A stretch of DNA of 64,000 nt from CAIKZZ01 sp036742455 (GCA_036742455.1 DAINQU010000007.1:62001-126000); one strand, 5' to 3'; counted from the stretch's first letter, positions 43,346 to 52,142 are shown. The notes: generated from the letters alone by a model not told the origin. Made by a program: numbers and translations.

Positions 43346-45010
43346 ATGACGTCTACCGTGGCTCCGTTTTTGTCAAAACGCCGGATTATTGCCGGGCCGA
43401 ACTTCAATCGATGGCTGGTTCCACCGGCTGCACTCGCCGTGCACTTGTGCATTGGCATGGCATACGGCTTTTCGGTGTTCTGGAAGCCGTTACAGTCGGC
43501 GCTCCTCGGCGCCGATGGAAAGCCGCTGGCCAGCTGCGCCGCGGGGGCGGCCACGTTTGCGGATAAGTGGTCGGGCACCGTACGCGCGCTGACCGCCACC
43601 GATTGCAATTGGACCCAGTTCGATCTCGGTTGGATGTACACATTATTTTTCCTCGTGCTGGGCGTGGCTGCCGCGGTGTTCGGTGGTTGGCTCGAGCGGG
43701 TGGGACCTCGTCGCACCGGCCTAACGGCGATGGTGTGTTGGTGCGGTGGCCTCGTGCTCGGGGGTATCGGGATTCAGCATCACTGGTTGTGGCTGATGTG
43801 GCTAGGCTCCGGTCTCATCGGCGGCATTGGATTGGGTCTCGGCTATATTTCGCCTGTTTCGACACTGATGAAGTGGTTTCCGGACCGGCGCGGCATGGCA
43901 GCGGGTCTCGCTATTGCGGGCTTCGGCGGAGGGGCCATGATTGGCTCACCGCTCGCGACCAATTTGATGGGCCACTTCGCGCATCCGGGGGATCCGGGTG
44001 TCGCCGCTACCTTTTTCTGCCTGGCGGCCATTTACGCCGTATTCATGACGTGGGGTAGTCTGACCTATCGGTTGCCGGCTGCTGATTGGGAGCCCGTGGG
44101 GTACGAGCCCCCGGAGGACGAGGTCTCCGGCATTACCCAGAATCACGTCCATGTTGAGTCCGCGCACAAGACGCCGCAGTTCTGGCTCGTGTGGCTCGTT
44201 CTTTGCATGAACGTGTCTGCCGGCATAGGCATCATCGGCGCTGCGTCACCCATGCTGCAGGAGACCTTCGGCGGCGCACTGGTAGGCCATCCAGAGCTTG
44301 CCTTTGAAGCACTCAAGCAAAACCCCGATCTACTCAAGAAGGCCGCGTCGGTCGCCGCTGGATTCGTCGGCTTACTGTCACTCTTCAACATCGCCGGTCG
44401 TTTCGTCTGGGCATCTGCGTCCGATCATTTCGGTCGACGCCGGACATACATGGTCTTCTTCGTCCTCGGCATTGCTATGTACTTGCTCGCGGCACACGTG
44501 GCCGGCACGAAGTCATTGGCTGTGTTTGTCGGTGCCTTTTGCCTTATTTCGTCCATGTATGGTGGTGGATTCGCGACGATTCCAGCGTTTCTGGCCGACC
44601 TTTTCGGTACTCATTACGTCGGGGCGATTCATGGTCGGCTGTTGACTGCTTGGTCGACAGCCGGCGTGCTTGGCCCAGTTGTCGTCAATTATTTACACGA
44701 TTTGCGTGAGGAGTCGGGGTCGGTTCCGCACGATATGATCTATGGATCGATCTTCTGGGTTCTCGCGTGTCTACTCGCAATCGGTTTGTTGGCGGCACTC
44801 CTTGTGCGTCCGGTAGATGCGAAGTTCCACATGGACCCGCGCGTCATTGAAGAGGATCACCGTGCCGCGCAGGAGCATCACGCCCACGCCCATGCAACAG
44901 ACTCGAGCCACGGGTCGCCCACACAGTTGGCTATTGCCTGGGCGGCGGTTGGATTGCCCATCGCGTACGGCATCTGGGTGACGCTGCAAAAGGCATTGGT
45001 GCTGTTCTAG
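43346..45010 (+). CDS. OFA-family MFS transporter with His-rich cytoplasmic loop
   Basis: A 554-residue membrane protein of the oxalate/formate antiporter (OFA) family of the major facilitator superfamily: RWLVPPAALAVHLCIGMAYG and FSVFWKPLQSALL in helix 1, GLGYISPVSTLMKWFPDRRG (family hallmark), ASASDHFGRRRTYMV, and YGGGFATIPAFLADLFGTHY. After helix 12 comes EEDHRAAQEHHAHAHATDSS, a His-rich loop, then one more hydrophobic segment. The substrate is probably a small carboxylate, but this is not shown by the sequence. The ribosome site AGAGGGGG precedes the ATG at 43346. A strong hairpin follows the stop. Confidence 0.87.
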   Translation: MTSTVAPFLSKRRIIAGPNFNRWLVPPAALAVHLCIGMAYGFSVFWKPLQSALLGADGKPLASCAAGAATFADKWSGTVRALTATDCNWTQFDLGWMYTLFFLVLGVAAAVFGGWLERVGPRRTGLTAMVCWCGGLVLGGIGIQHHWLWLMWLGSGLIGGIGLGLGYISPVSTLMKWFPDRRGMAAGLAIAGFGGGAMIGSPLATNLMGHFAHPGDPGVAATFFCLAAIYAVFMTWGSLTYRLPAADWEPVGYEPPEDEVSGITQNHVHVESAHKTPQFWLVWLVLCMNVSAGIGIIGAASPMLQETFGGALVGHPELAFEALKQNPDLLKKAASVAAGFVGLLSLFNIAGRFVWASASDHFGRRRTYMVFFVLGIAMYLLAAHVAGTKSLAVFVGAFCLISSMYGGGFATIPAFLADLFGTHYVGAIHGRLLTAWSTAGVLGPVVVNYLHDLREESGSVPHDMIYGSIFWVLACLLAIGLLAALLVRPVDAKFHMDPRVIEEDHRAAQEHHAHAHATDSSHGSPTQLAIAWAAVGLPIAYGIWVTLQKALVLF

Positions 45011-45025
45011 CAGTGTCGGGGTATC

Positions 45026-45054
45026 GGGGCGGCGCACGACGCGCCGCCCCATTT
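45026..45054 (+). terminator. Rho-independent-like terminator after the OFA gene
   Basis: GGGGCGGCGC (45026-45035) and GCGCCGCCCC (45041-45050) form a perfect 10-base GC stem with loop ACGAC, 15 bases after the OFA stop codon. Only three T follow (ATTT), so the U-tract is short. Position and stem strength support termination. Confidence 0.65.
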
Positions 45055-45181
45055 GGCCCCTCGCGATGGATAAGCCTGCCCCGCAATACCTGGGCGCTGT
45101 ATTCGGTTTAGAATTCGCTCGACGTCGGAAGTGATCACTGCACGAGGCGGGTTTCGTCATCCCGTCGCGGAGCCCTCGACT

Positions 45182-45512
45182 ATGAGCCGGAAAAAAACCC
45201 TCTTGAACCGTGTCGGTGCCANNNNNNNNNNNNNNNNNNNNNNNNNNNNNNNNNNNNNNNNNNNNNNNNNNNNNNNNNNNNNNNNNNNNNNNNNNNNNNN
45301 NNNNNNNNNNNNNNNNNNNNNTACACATGCCTCACTGTGCAAATCGAGCAGGCGGCGCGGTTACGCAAGGGTACATGACCGTCGTCGGCAACTTCACCTC
45401 GAAGTTGCACGGTCAAGCAAACGCATGGGTCGGGGAAATCGACAACATCCGAGTGTGTCGACTTATAGAAGGCGTCGGCGACGAGCCTAGGCCACGTCCG
45501 ATTCAGCCTTAA
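45182..45512 (+). CDS. Hypothetical ORF split by an assembly gap
   Basis: Before the gap an ATG at 45182, with GGAG about 10 bases upstream, opens MSRKKTLLNRVGA. After the gap one frame reads VTQGYMTVVGNFTSKLHGQA, then NAWVGEIDNIRVCRLIEGVG, and stops at 45510-45512, with mostly C or G in third positions as in neighbouring genes. Whether the two pieces belong to one gene is unknown because the gap length is arbitrary. I do not recognise a family. Other frames after the gap give shorter or highly basic readings. Confidence 0.35.
45222..45321. other. Assembly gap (100 N)
   Basis: Third placeholder gap of 100 N, inside the unknown ORF. All three gaps fall within 4.4 kb, which suggests a low-coverage or repeat-bearing region of the scaffold. 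Confidence 0.95.
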
Positions 45513-45686
45513 CGGGTTGGGAAGATCGGTACGGCATTGGCGGGGTCGGGCTCGGTGCCACGCTACGCTGACAAGACGCGGATCCACCGCGCGACAACGC
45601 CTATCCGCTAGCGCTGGCTGTACCGTTTCGTTGTGTGTTCTGTGGGGTTCCCGATGCGCGGTCACTCCGTCTCGCGGACGGTCTGA

Positions 45687-47306
45687 TCACGGAGGCGGTT
45701 GCGCCTCATCAGCCGAACCACCCCACACCGACCGTAACGCAGTGACTCGGGCGGCCTCGAAAGCCACTGCGTCCGTTCCGGTGATGTCGATGCGATCAAA
45801 CAGTTCGTTCGGGAACACCAGAGCCGTGAGATCGGTTGCGCCATCATCCAGAAAAATCTCGACCGACGAACGATCCACGAGGATGCGTGCCGTAAACGAT
45901 CCCATTTCGGGCATTGAAAACGGCGCGATGTTCCGGGTTGTAAACGCCGGATCAAAATCGACGACGCCCGATCGGCTGCGATCAAACTCCATTTGCTTCG
46001 CCATCGGGTCCATCCTCAGAACCACCGATTGTCCACGCTGATTCTGAAGTCGCAATTCAATGGGCTCGCGGCCTAATCCGCTGACGACGAGATTAAATTC
46101 CAACGCCGGTATCGTCACCGGATCCAGATGGAGCAATTCGGGAGCGATGAGTGTGCGCACATGCGCGGCTTCTACCGAGCGAAATCCTAAGGATTCCACC
46201 GCTGGAATAGGGGTAGCCGTCATTTGGTAATGACCTCGGTTGCTGCGCAGATGCAACTCCCGGGGAATCGCCATGACGCCGCGCCATGGCGACGTCGGTA
46301 CTTTCACTGCGTAACGCCAGTCGTTCATCCAACCGAGCAGGACGGGTGGCTCCGAGTTGGCATGACCGTCGCGGCTCCAAGTGACGGCAGCGTAGTAATC
46401 CGGACCGTAGTCGAGCCATTGCGCTTTGGCGTCTCCGGCTTCTTCGATAAACCGATGTCCGTCGAAGTGCCCTACAAAATATTGGGTGCCCCCTCCTCCG
46501 GCCGGACCACCGGGGTTCGTGCTCACGAGCAGCACGTCCCGCTCATCGCCGGTCGGTTCCAGCGCCATCCTCAACAGGTCAGGGCATTCCCATACGCCGC
46601 CGTGCGCCCCCGTGCCAACGCCGAAGTCACTTTCATAGTTCCAGTCTTTCAGGTTCGAGGACGAGTAAAACTCGACGTGATCGGTGGCCACGAGCGTCAT
46701 GATCCAACGCTGTGTCGGCTCAAACCACTGGACGTGAGGGTCGCGGAAATTCCGGTTCCCGCGATTTTCGAGCACGACGTCCGGGTACTTCGTAAATGTC
46801 TTACCGTGGTCAAGACTGTACGCGAGCCCTTGGGACTCCACTGCAGTCCCATGCTGCGCCTCTATCCGATGATCATGATAGGTGAATATGGCGATCACTG
46901 ATGACTCGCCAGCTGGGGCTAAACCGGCCGTATTGTGGATATCGACGACCGCGCTGCCAGAGAATATGGCGCCGTGATCGTCCGGTCCGAGCACCCACGG
47001 ATAGGTCGCCCAGTGCAGTAAGTCTTCGCTATCGGCATGGCCCCAATGCATCGGGCCCCAGACCAAGGAATACGGATGGTATTGGTAGTACAACTGATAT
47101 CGCCCACCGACCTGAACCAACCCATTTGGGTCGTTCATCCAATGCTCGGGAGGTGAATAATGAATCTGCGGTCGAAACGGTTCGTTGTAGAGCGCCGGAT
47201 CGGCGCCACCGGTGGCGGCGCCCGCACTCAGGCAAACCGAGAGAACGGCACCGATCGTGCTCAGGATTACCGCCGGTGCGTTGCGCAGCAGCAGTATGGA
47301 TTGCAT
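45687..47306 (-). CDS. Secreted GH32 beta-fructosidase (levanase/invertase type)
   Basis: A 539-residue protein with a signal peptide (VILSTIGAVLSVCLSAGAA), so it works outside the cytoplasm. The five-bladed propeller has HYSPPEHWMNDPNGLVQVGG (nucleophile Asp), FRDPHVQWFEPTQRW (transition-state Asp) and GGVWECPDLL (acid/base Glu). The beta-sandwich follows, with ILVDRSSVEIFLDDGATDLT near the end. It hydrolyses fructans or sucrose; the exact bond is not readable. I chose the ATG at 47306 over the frame start at 47351. No sugar transporter, fructokinase or regulator is adjacent. It is divergent from the SDR gene. Confidence 0.92.
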   Translation of the reverse strand: MQSILLLRNAPAVILSTIGAVLSVCLSAGAATGGADPALYNEPFRPQIHYSPPEHWMNDPNGLVQVGGRYQLYYQYHPYSLVWGPMHWGHADSEDLLHWATYPWVLGPDDHGAIFSGSAVVDIHNTAGLAPAGESSVIAIFTYHDHRIEAQHGTAVESQGLAYSLDHGKTFTKYPDVVLENRGNRNFRDPHVQWFEPTQRWIMTLVATDHVEFYSSSNLKDWNYESDFGVGTGAHGGVWECPDLLRMALEPTGDERDVLLVSTNPGGPAGGGGTQYFVGHFDGHRFIEEAGDAKAQWLDYGPDYYAAVTWSRDGHANSEPPVLLGWMNDWRYAVKVPTSPWRGVMAIPRELHLRSNRGHYQMTATPIPAVESLGFRSVEAAHVRTLIAPELLHLDPVTIPALEFNLVVSGLGREPIELRLQNQRGQSVVLRMDPMAKQMEFDRSRSGVVDFDPAFTTRNIAPFSMPEMGSFTARILVDRSSVEIFLDDGATDLTALVFPNELFDRIDITGTDAVAFEAARVTALRSVWGGSADEAQPPP

Positions 47307-47379
47307 GAATTGGGCCACGCGTTTACTCCGGCGCCGTATTCCCGACACCACGGCAGTCTACCGGTCGTAGAATAGCGCC

Positions 47380-48915
47380 ATGAGCGATGAGACACGACAA
47401 CCTACGGATATCCGTCCGGATCTGGACGCATGCCTGCGCGTACTGCGTGCGGTGGAACGCGACCGAGGGCTGCTCTCGCAACTCTCGCAGGCAGAACGCC
47501 GCGACCTGCTGACGGTGGCGGGACTCGTTTCGAAGCCCGAGCGACATGATCTCGTCAAAATGGCCAAGGCGCTCAGGAGGGCGGATCGTCAGGAGGCAAG
47601 GCGGCGAGATCGTGAAGCGATCGAACAGGCCGGTCTTCGAGTTCAGCGCCGCGCGGAGGTTTACACCCCGCTGTGGTTGGAGCCGCCTAAAGCCGACGAC
47701 CTTGAATCGGCCCGGCCAGAATTGGGATCGGCGCGTGGATGTTACGTCTGCAAGACGCCGTTCACGGTGGTGCATCGCTATTACGACTCGATGTGCACAC
47801 AGTGCGGCGATTTTAATTATGCGAAGCGGAGTCAAACCGCGGATCTCACCGGCCAATACGCTCTCGTAACGGGTGCACGCGTGAAGATCGGGTATCAGGC
47901 CGCCCTCTTGCTCTTGCGTGCCGGCGCTCACGTGGTGGTAGTGACTCGCTTTCCGGTAGATGCCGCACAGCGGTATGCGCGCGAAGCGGATTTTGAATCG
48001 TTTCGGTCCCGCCTTCATATACACGGCGTCGATTTGCGGCACACACCGAGTGTCGAACTTTTCGCCCGATTTCTGGCAGAGCGCCTTCCCCGACTGGACC
48101 ACATCGTAAACAACGCCTGTCAAACGGTACGTCGCCCCGCCGGGTTCTTTGCTCACTTGCTCGAGGTGGAGTCGGCGCCCATGGAATCGCTGCCCAGCAC
48201 GTGGCGATCGACGCTGCAGAGCCACCAACTCCTCGTCAACCGACTGGCCGATACGACGGCGTCTCATGGCCGTGCGCTTATCGGCGCCGGCCAGAGTAGT
48301 CCCGGTGAAGGCATCTTACAAAGCGCACGACTGTCGCAACGACGTTATCTGGACGAGGATTATTTAGACGGCGAGGCTGTGTTTCCACGCGGTAAATTGG
48401 ACGAGGATCGACAGCAAGTTGACTTGCGCGCGGTCAACAGTTGGCGGCTCCGTTTGCACGAGGTCGAAACACCCGAATTGCTCGAGGTACAACTCGTCAA
48501 CGCGATCGCGCCTTACATCCTGAACGCGCGATTGCGACCGCTGATGGCATCGACCGTCGGCAATCACAAGCACATCGTGAATGTCAGCGCGATGGAGGGG
48601 CAATTTTATCGCCCCACGAAAACCGACAAGCATCCCCATACCAACATGGCGAAAGCGGCGCTCAACATGATGACCCGCACCAGCGCTCCGGACTATCTCA
48701 AGGATGGCATTCACATGAATGCCGTGGATACCGGTTGGGTGACCGACGAGGATCCTGCCGTCCATGCGGCGCGTAAGGCCGAGGAAGGATTTGCGCCGCC
48801 GCTCGATATCATTGATGGGGCGGCTCGCATCATTGATCCTATTTTTGACGGTGCGAACACCGGGCATCATGTCTGGGGGCAGTTTCTAAAAGATTATCGG
48901 TCCGCGCCATGGTGA
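47380..48915 (+). CDS. Large SDR-family protein with N-terminal helical region and zinc ribbon
   Basis: A 511-residue protein. Residues 1-95 are charged and helical. A four-cysteine zinc ribbon follows (Cys121, Cys124, Cys139, Cys142 in CYVCKTPF and SMCTQCGDFNYAKR). Then a short-chain dehydrogenase fold begins at about residue 155 with YALVTGARVKIGYQAALLLL and continues through LDHIVNNACQTVRRP. The usual active-site YxxxK reads TNMAK in PHTNMAKAALNMM, so Tyr is replaced by Thr while Lys and an upstream Ser (VNVSAMEG) remain. Oxidoreductase activity is doubtful; the role is unknown. TAGAAT at 47368-47373 lies 6 bases before the ATG. Confidence 0.82.
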   Translation: MSDETRQPTDIRPDLDACLRVLRAVERDRGLLSQLSQAERRDLLTVAGLVSKPERHDLVKMAKALRRADRQEARRRDREAIEQAGLRVQRRAEVYTPLWLEPPKADDLESARPELGSARGCYVCKTPFTVVHRYYDSMCTQCGDFNYAKRSQTADLTGQYALVTGARVKIGYQAALLLLRAGAHVVVVTRFPVDAAQRYAREADFESFRSRLHIHGVDLRHTPSVELFARFLAERLPRLDHIVNNACQTVRRPAGFFAHLLEVESAPMESLPSTWRSTLQSHQLLVNRLADTTASHGRALIGAGQSSPGEGILQSARLSQRRYLDEDYLDGEAVFPRGKLDEDRQQVDLRAVNSWRLRLHEVETPELLEVQLVNAIAPYILNARLRPLMASTVGNHKHIVNVSAMEGQFYRPTKTDKHPHTNMAKAALNMMTRTSAPDYLKDGIHMNAVDTGWVTDEDPAVHAARKAEEGFAPPLDIIDGAARIIDPIFDGANTGHHVWGQFLKDYRSAPW

Positions 48916-49003
48916 CGGGCGGGACAGCGATGACTAGCCAGGGGCTTGAGCCCAACGGGTCGCCGCACGACGGTCATAACAACAGTGAGCGGCAGGGCAT
49001 TCG

Positions 49004-49435
49004 ATGCTAGACCTTCACATTCGGTTGCGGATCGACCTGGGTCCGGGACGATCGATCGGTCCCGGTAAAATCGACCTGCTGGAGCCGCTGGACCGGACCG
49101 GATCGCTGGCACAGGCGGCCCGTGAATTGGATATGAGTTATCGGCGCGCCTGGCTGTTGCTGAAGTCAGTGAACGAATTGACAGGGTCTCCCGTCGTCAC
49201 GTCGATCAAGGGCGGGGCGGGGGGAGGCGGCGCCACGTTGACGGACCATGGGCGGGCTCTGATTGACGCTTTTCGCGCGGTGGAGAGCGCCGCCTCGGCA
49301 AAAGCGCTGCAGCAGTTCAAGTCCTTCTCCGTTGTAGACGACGGCGCGGATGATGTTGGGATTCGGCGACTGCCGCGCTCAGGCACTGCGCAGCGCAAAC
49401 CGCAGCAGAACGCACGCACGGCACGCCCCGGTTGA
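49004..49435 (+). CDS. ModE-like winged-helix regulator without molybdate-binding domain
   Basis: A 143-residue protein with the LysR-like helix-turn-helix of ModE: GKIDLLEPLDRTGSLAQAAR, then ELDMSYRRAWLLLKSVNEL, and the GGAGGGGATLTDHGRALIDA wing. Full-length ModE (about 260 residues) has two C-terminal TOBE/Di-MOP domains for molybdate; here only a short low-complexity tail follows. Such single-domain forms are known. Whether it responds to molybdate or acts on the neighbouring SDR or amidohydrolase is not shown. No mod or moa genes are in the window. Its stop overlaps the frame of the next gene, whose chosen start is 51 bases further on. Confidence 0.85.
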   Translation: MLDLHIRLRIDLGPGRSIGPGKIDLLEPLDRTGSLAQAARELDMSYRRAWLLLKSVNELTGSPVVTSIKGGAGGGGATLTDHGRALIDAFRAVESAASAKALQQFKSFSVVDDGADDVGIRRLPRSGTAQRKPQQNARTARPG

Positions 49436-49485
49436 ATGAACCGCGTCGACGCGACGTGCTCACGACAGAAATTACGGGAGGCTCC

Positions 49486-50799
49486 ATGACTCAAATTAGA
49501 TTCGCCGCTATTTTTTTGGCCTCACTCTGCCTGAGTGGAATTGCGATGGCTGCAGATCATCCGAAGGATGCTAATACGGCCTACGTCGTGCACGCCCGAT
49601 ATCTTTTCGATGGCGTGAGCGGGCAACTTTCGGATGACGCGACGGTTGTGGTCGAAAAAGGGCGCATTACGGGCATTGGAGCGTCGGCGCATATTCCGGA
49701 GCATGCCGTCCGTATCGAACTCGGCGATGCCACGCTGACACCGGGATTCATTGACTCGCATGTTCATCTCGGCGATGAAGACTCAGGCAATTCCTACAAG
49801 GACTTTTATGACGGCATGCTCCGCTTGCCGGCCGAGGAGTCTTTTTACGCTGAGAGGAACGGGCGCGTCACATTAGAAGCTGGCTTCACGACCGTTCGCG
49901 TTCTGGGGACCAGCGATTGGGTGGATTTAGCGCTGCGCAATGCCATCGATGGTGGGCTCGTCGTGGGGCCCCGTATCGTCGCAGCGGCGCACGCCATCGG
50001 AACGCCTGGGGGTCATTGCGATGCACCGCCATTCCCGCCCGATCGCGTCAAGCCACTCAGTGAGGTTGACGGTATTTGCTCAGGTCCCGAATCCTGCCGA
50101 TCAGCCGTCCGAGCGCAGATGAAATGGGGCGCCGATGTCATCAAGATCTGTGCATCCGGCGGGGTGTTCTCGGAGTCCGATCCACTCAAAGTGCCGCAAC
50201 TCACTGCGGCGGAACTGGACGCTATTATTGGAGAGGCTCACCGCTGGGGTCGAAAGGTGGCTGCGCATGCCCATGGCGATGAGGCCGCACGTCTCGCGGT
50301 CGACGCAGGCATTGACTCCATTGAGCACGGCACCTTTCTCAGCCCAGAGACGATGCGGCTGATGAAACAAAAGGGTGTTTACTTAGTACCCACTCGCATG
50401 GCCGCATGGTGGTCGAGTTCGCACGCCGACGGATACCCACCCGCAATTGCGAAGAAGGCCCGGGCCATTGGCGAGGCTCATCTCGCCATGTTCAAAGAAG
50501 CCGTGCGCATCGGCGTTCCGATCGCCTTCGGTACCGACTCCGGCGTGAGCCCGCACGGACAAAATGCCCACGAATTCAGTTTGATGGTGGACGCGGGAAT
50601 GTCGCCGAGTGCGGCGCTGCTCTCGGCCACCCGGGACGCATCGCGCCTACTGGGTGTTGATCAAGAGACCGGGGCCATTACGATCGGGCGTAGCGCCGAT
50701 CTCGTCGCCGTGCCCGGTAACGTGCTGGAGCACATTGCCTCAACAGAACATCCGCTCTTCGTAATGGCGCGTGGGCATGTGGCCGTCACGCCCCCGTAA
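49486..50799 (+). CDS. Secreted amidohydrolase (Xaa-Pro dipeptidase-like)
   Basis: A 437-residue metal-dependent hydrolase with a signal peptide (FAAIFLASLCLSGIAMA), so periplasmic or outer. Metal ligands are visible: GFIDSHVHLGD (HxH), VIKICASGG (the position of the carboxylated Lys in this group), RKVAAHAHGDEAAR (His), SIEHGTFL (His) and FGTDSGV (Asp). It belongs to the imidazolonepropionase-like/prolidase amidohydrolases that cleave dipeptides; the substrate is unknown. I chose the ATG at 49486, preceded by GGGAGG; the frame is open from 49432. Confidence 0.9.
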   Translation: MTQIRFAAIFLASLCLSGIAMAADHPKDANTAYVVHARYLFDGVSGQLSDDATVVVEKGRITGIGASAHIPEHAVRIELGDATLTPGFIDSHVHLGDEDSGNSYKDFYDGMLRLPAEESFYAERNGRVTLEAGFTTVRVLGTSDWVDLALRNAIDGGLVVGPRIVAAAHAIGTPGGHCDAPPFPPDRVKPLSEVDGICSGPESCRSAVRAQMKWGADVIKICASGGVFSESDPLKVPQLTAAELDAIIGEAHRWGRKVAAHAHGDEAARLAVDAGIDSIEHGTFLSPETMRLMKQKGVYLVPTRMAAWWSSSHADGYPPAIAKKARAIGEAHLAMFKEAVRIGVPIAFGTDSGVSPHGQNAHEFSLMVDAGMSPSAALLSATRDASRLLGVDQETGAITIGRSADLVAVPGNVLEHIASTEHPLFVMARGHVAVTPP

Positions 50800-50831
50800 C
50801 CGACTCGTGGGAACTCGGCACCTCGCCTGCG

Positions 50832-50845
50832 GTCTGTAGACAGAC
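50832..50845. promoter_or_regulatory. Dyad GTCTGT-AG-ACAGAC before the envelope protein gene
   Basis: A 6-base inverted repeat with a 2-base centre ends one base before the GTG start at 50847. It may be an operator or a start-blocking element. The first ribosome-site-like sequence is unclear, so the start could also be placed differently. Confidence 0.3.
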
Positions 50846-50846
50846 T

Positions 50847-52094
50847 GTGGATCGTTCTTTCCAATCATTCGCTGCTGTCACGGCGCTGCTGGGTGCCGGC
50901 GTATTTTCGGCCATCGCATCGGCCGAGTCCGTCGGAATGCCGGGCGCATTGGGCTCATACGCGATGGCCCGGGATGGCTCCGGGACCAGTTGGTTGCCGG
51001 ACACCTCACCGATGGAGGCACTGCACGGCGCTTACGGCGATTGGATGACCATGCTGCACGGCAGCTTGGTTCTTGCAGACACTCAGCAGAGTGGACCCCG
51101 GGGTGCAGCCGCCACGTTTAGCGAGAGCATGATCATGGGCTCCGCCCGCCGAGACATCGGCGATTCGGCTTTCACCGCACGGGCCATGATGTCTGCAGAC
51201 CCAATCAATGGGGCGGCAGGTTACCCCTTACTGCTTCAGACCGGCGAAACCGCGAACGGACGCGATCCATTGGTGGATCGTCAACACCCGCATAATTTGG
51301 TCATGGAATTGGCGCTCACCTATTCGAAGTCCCTGACCCGTCTCGCATCTTGGTTTGTGTATGCGGCCCCGGTCGGGGAACCCGCCTTAGGGCCGCCGGT
51401 GTTTATGCACCGGCGTTCATCGGATGCGGACCCGGAAGCACCTCTGTCACACCACCATCTGGATGCCACGCACGTCTCATTCGGGGTGGTGACCGCGGGG
51501 CTCGTGGCCGGCCGCTGGAAGATCGAGGCCTCGACCTTCAACGGTCGAGAACCGGACCAGCATCGTTCGGCGTTCGAATGGCGCCCTCTCGACTCGTGGT
51601 CGACGCGGCTGTCGTTCAATCCCGTCCCTAGCCTGGCGCTACAGATCAGCACGTCACGACTGCAAAGTCCGGAAAGCCTGCATCCAGAGATCGCCGTCAA
51701 GCGCTCTACGGCGTCCGTACTGCACGAGGCTTCTATCGGGTCGTGGCAGGCGTCAACGACGTTGGCGTTTGGACGCAACAGCCCGACGGCCGGTTGGCGC
51801 ACGGATGCGTGGCTCGCGGACGAAGCGCTGCGCTGGGGTGATGGTCAGGTACTGTACGGACGCGTGGAGCGGGTGGGGTACGACGAATTGCCGGGGGTTC
51901 CAGAGCTGACCCAGTCGCCCGTGATCGTTAAACGGAGCCTCGGGTACCAAGCCGATATCGCCCGTTGGGGGGTCTTGCGGTTTTCGCTCGGGGTGGTCGG
52001 AAGTCGCTTTGCGATTCCCAATCCGTTGGTGACTCGTTACGGCGTGGCTCCGGACAGTTGGACCGTTTATATGCGCGCTCGCGTCGCGCCGTAG
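50847..52094 (+). CDS. Predicted secreted/outer-membrane protein of unknown function
   Basis: A 415-residue protein with a signal peptide (SFAAVTALLGAGVFSAIASA). The body has many alternating hydrophobic strands (LARWGVLRFSLGVVG-type, KIEASTFNGREPDQHRSAFE, STRLSFNPVPSLALQIST) and ends in an aromatic-containing WTVYMRARVAP, which suggests an outer-membrane beta barrel. Near the N-terminus a conserved-looking PMEALHGAYGDWMTMLHGSL is followed by a His-containing VDRQHPHNLVMELALTY and LSHHHLDATHVSFGVV, so metal binding is possible. I recall similar proteins near copper-handling genes but cannot verify it. The start is GTG. Confidence 0.7.
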   Translation: MDRSFQSFAAVTALLGAGVFSAIASAESVGMPGALGSYAMARDGSGTSWLPDTSPMEALHGAYGDWMTMLHGSLVLADTQQSGPRGAAATFSESMIMGSARRDIGDSAFTARAMMSADPINGAAGYPLLLQTGETANGRDPLVDRQHPHNLVMELALTYSKSLTRLASWFVYAAPVGEPALGPPVFMHRRSSDADPEAPLSHHHLDATHVSFGVVTAGLVAGRWKIEASTFNGREPDQHRSAFEWRPLDSWSTRLSFNPVPSLALQISTSRLQSPESLHPEIAVKRSTASVLHEASIGSWQASTTLAFGRNSPTAGWRTDAWLADEALRWGDGQVLYGRVERVGYDELPGVPELTQSPVIVKRSLGYQADIARWGVLRFSLGVVGSRFAIPNPLVTRYGVAPDSWTVYMRARVAP

Positions 52095-52142
52095 GCAGGT
52101 CGGTATACTGAGCAGGGTCGCCGTCTAGGTTGAGGTTCTTCC

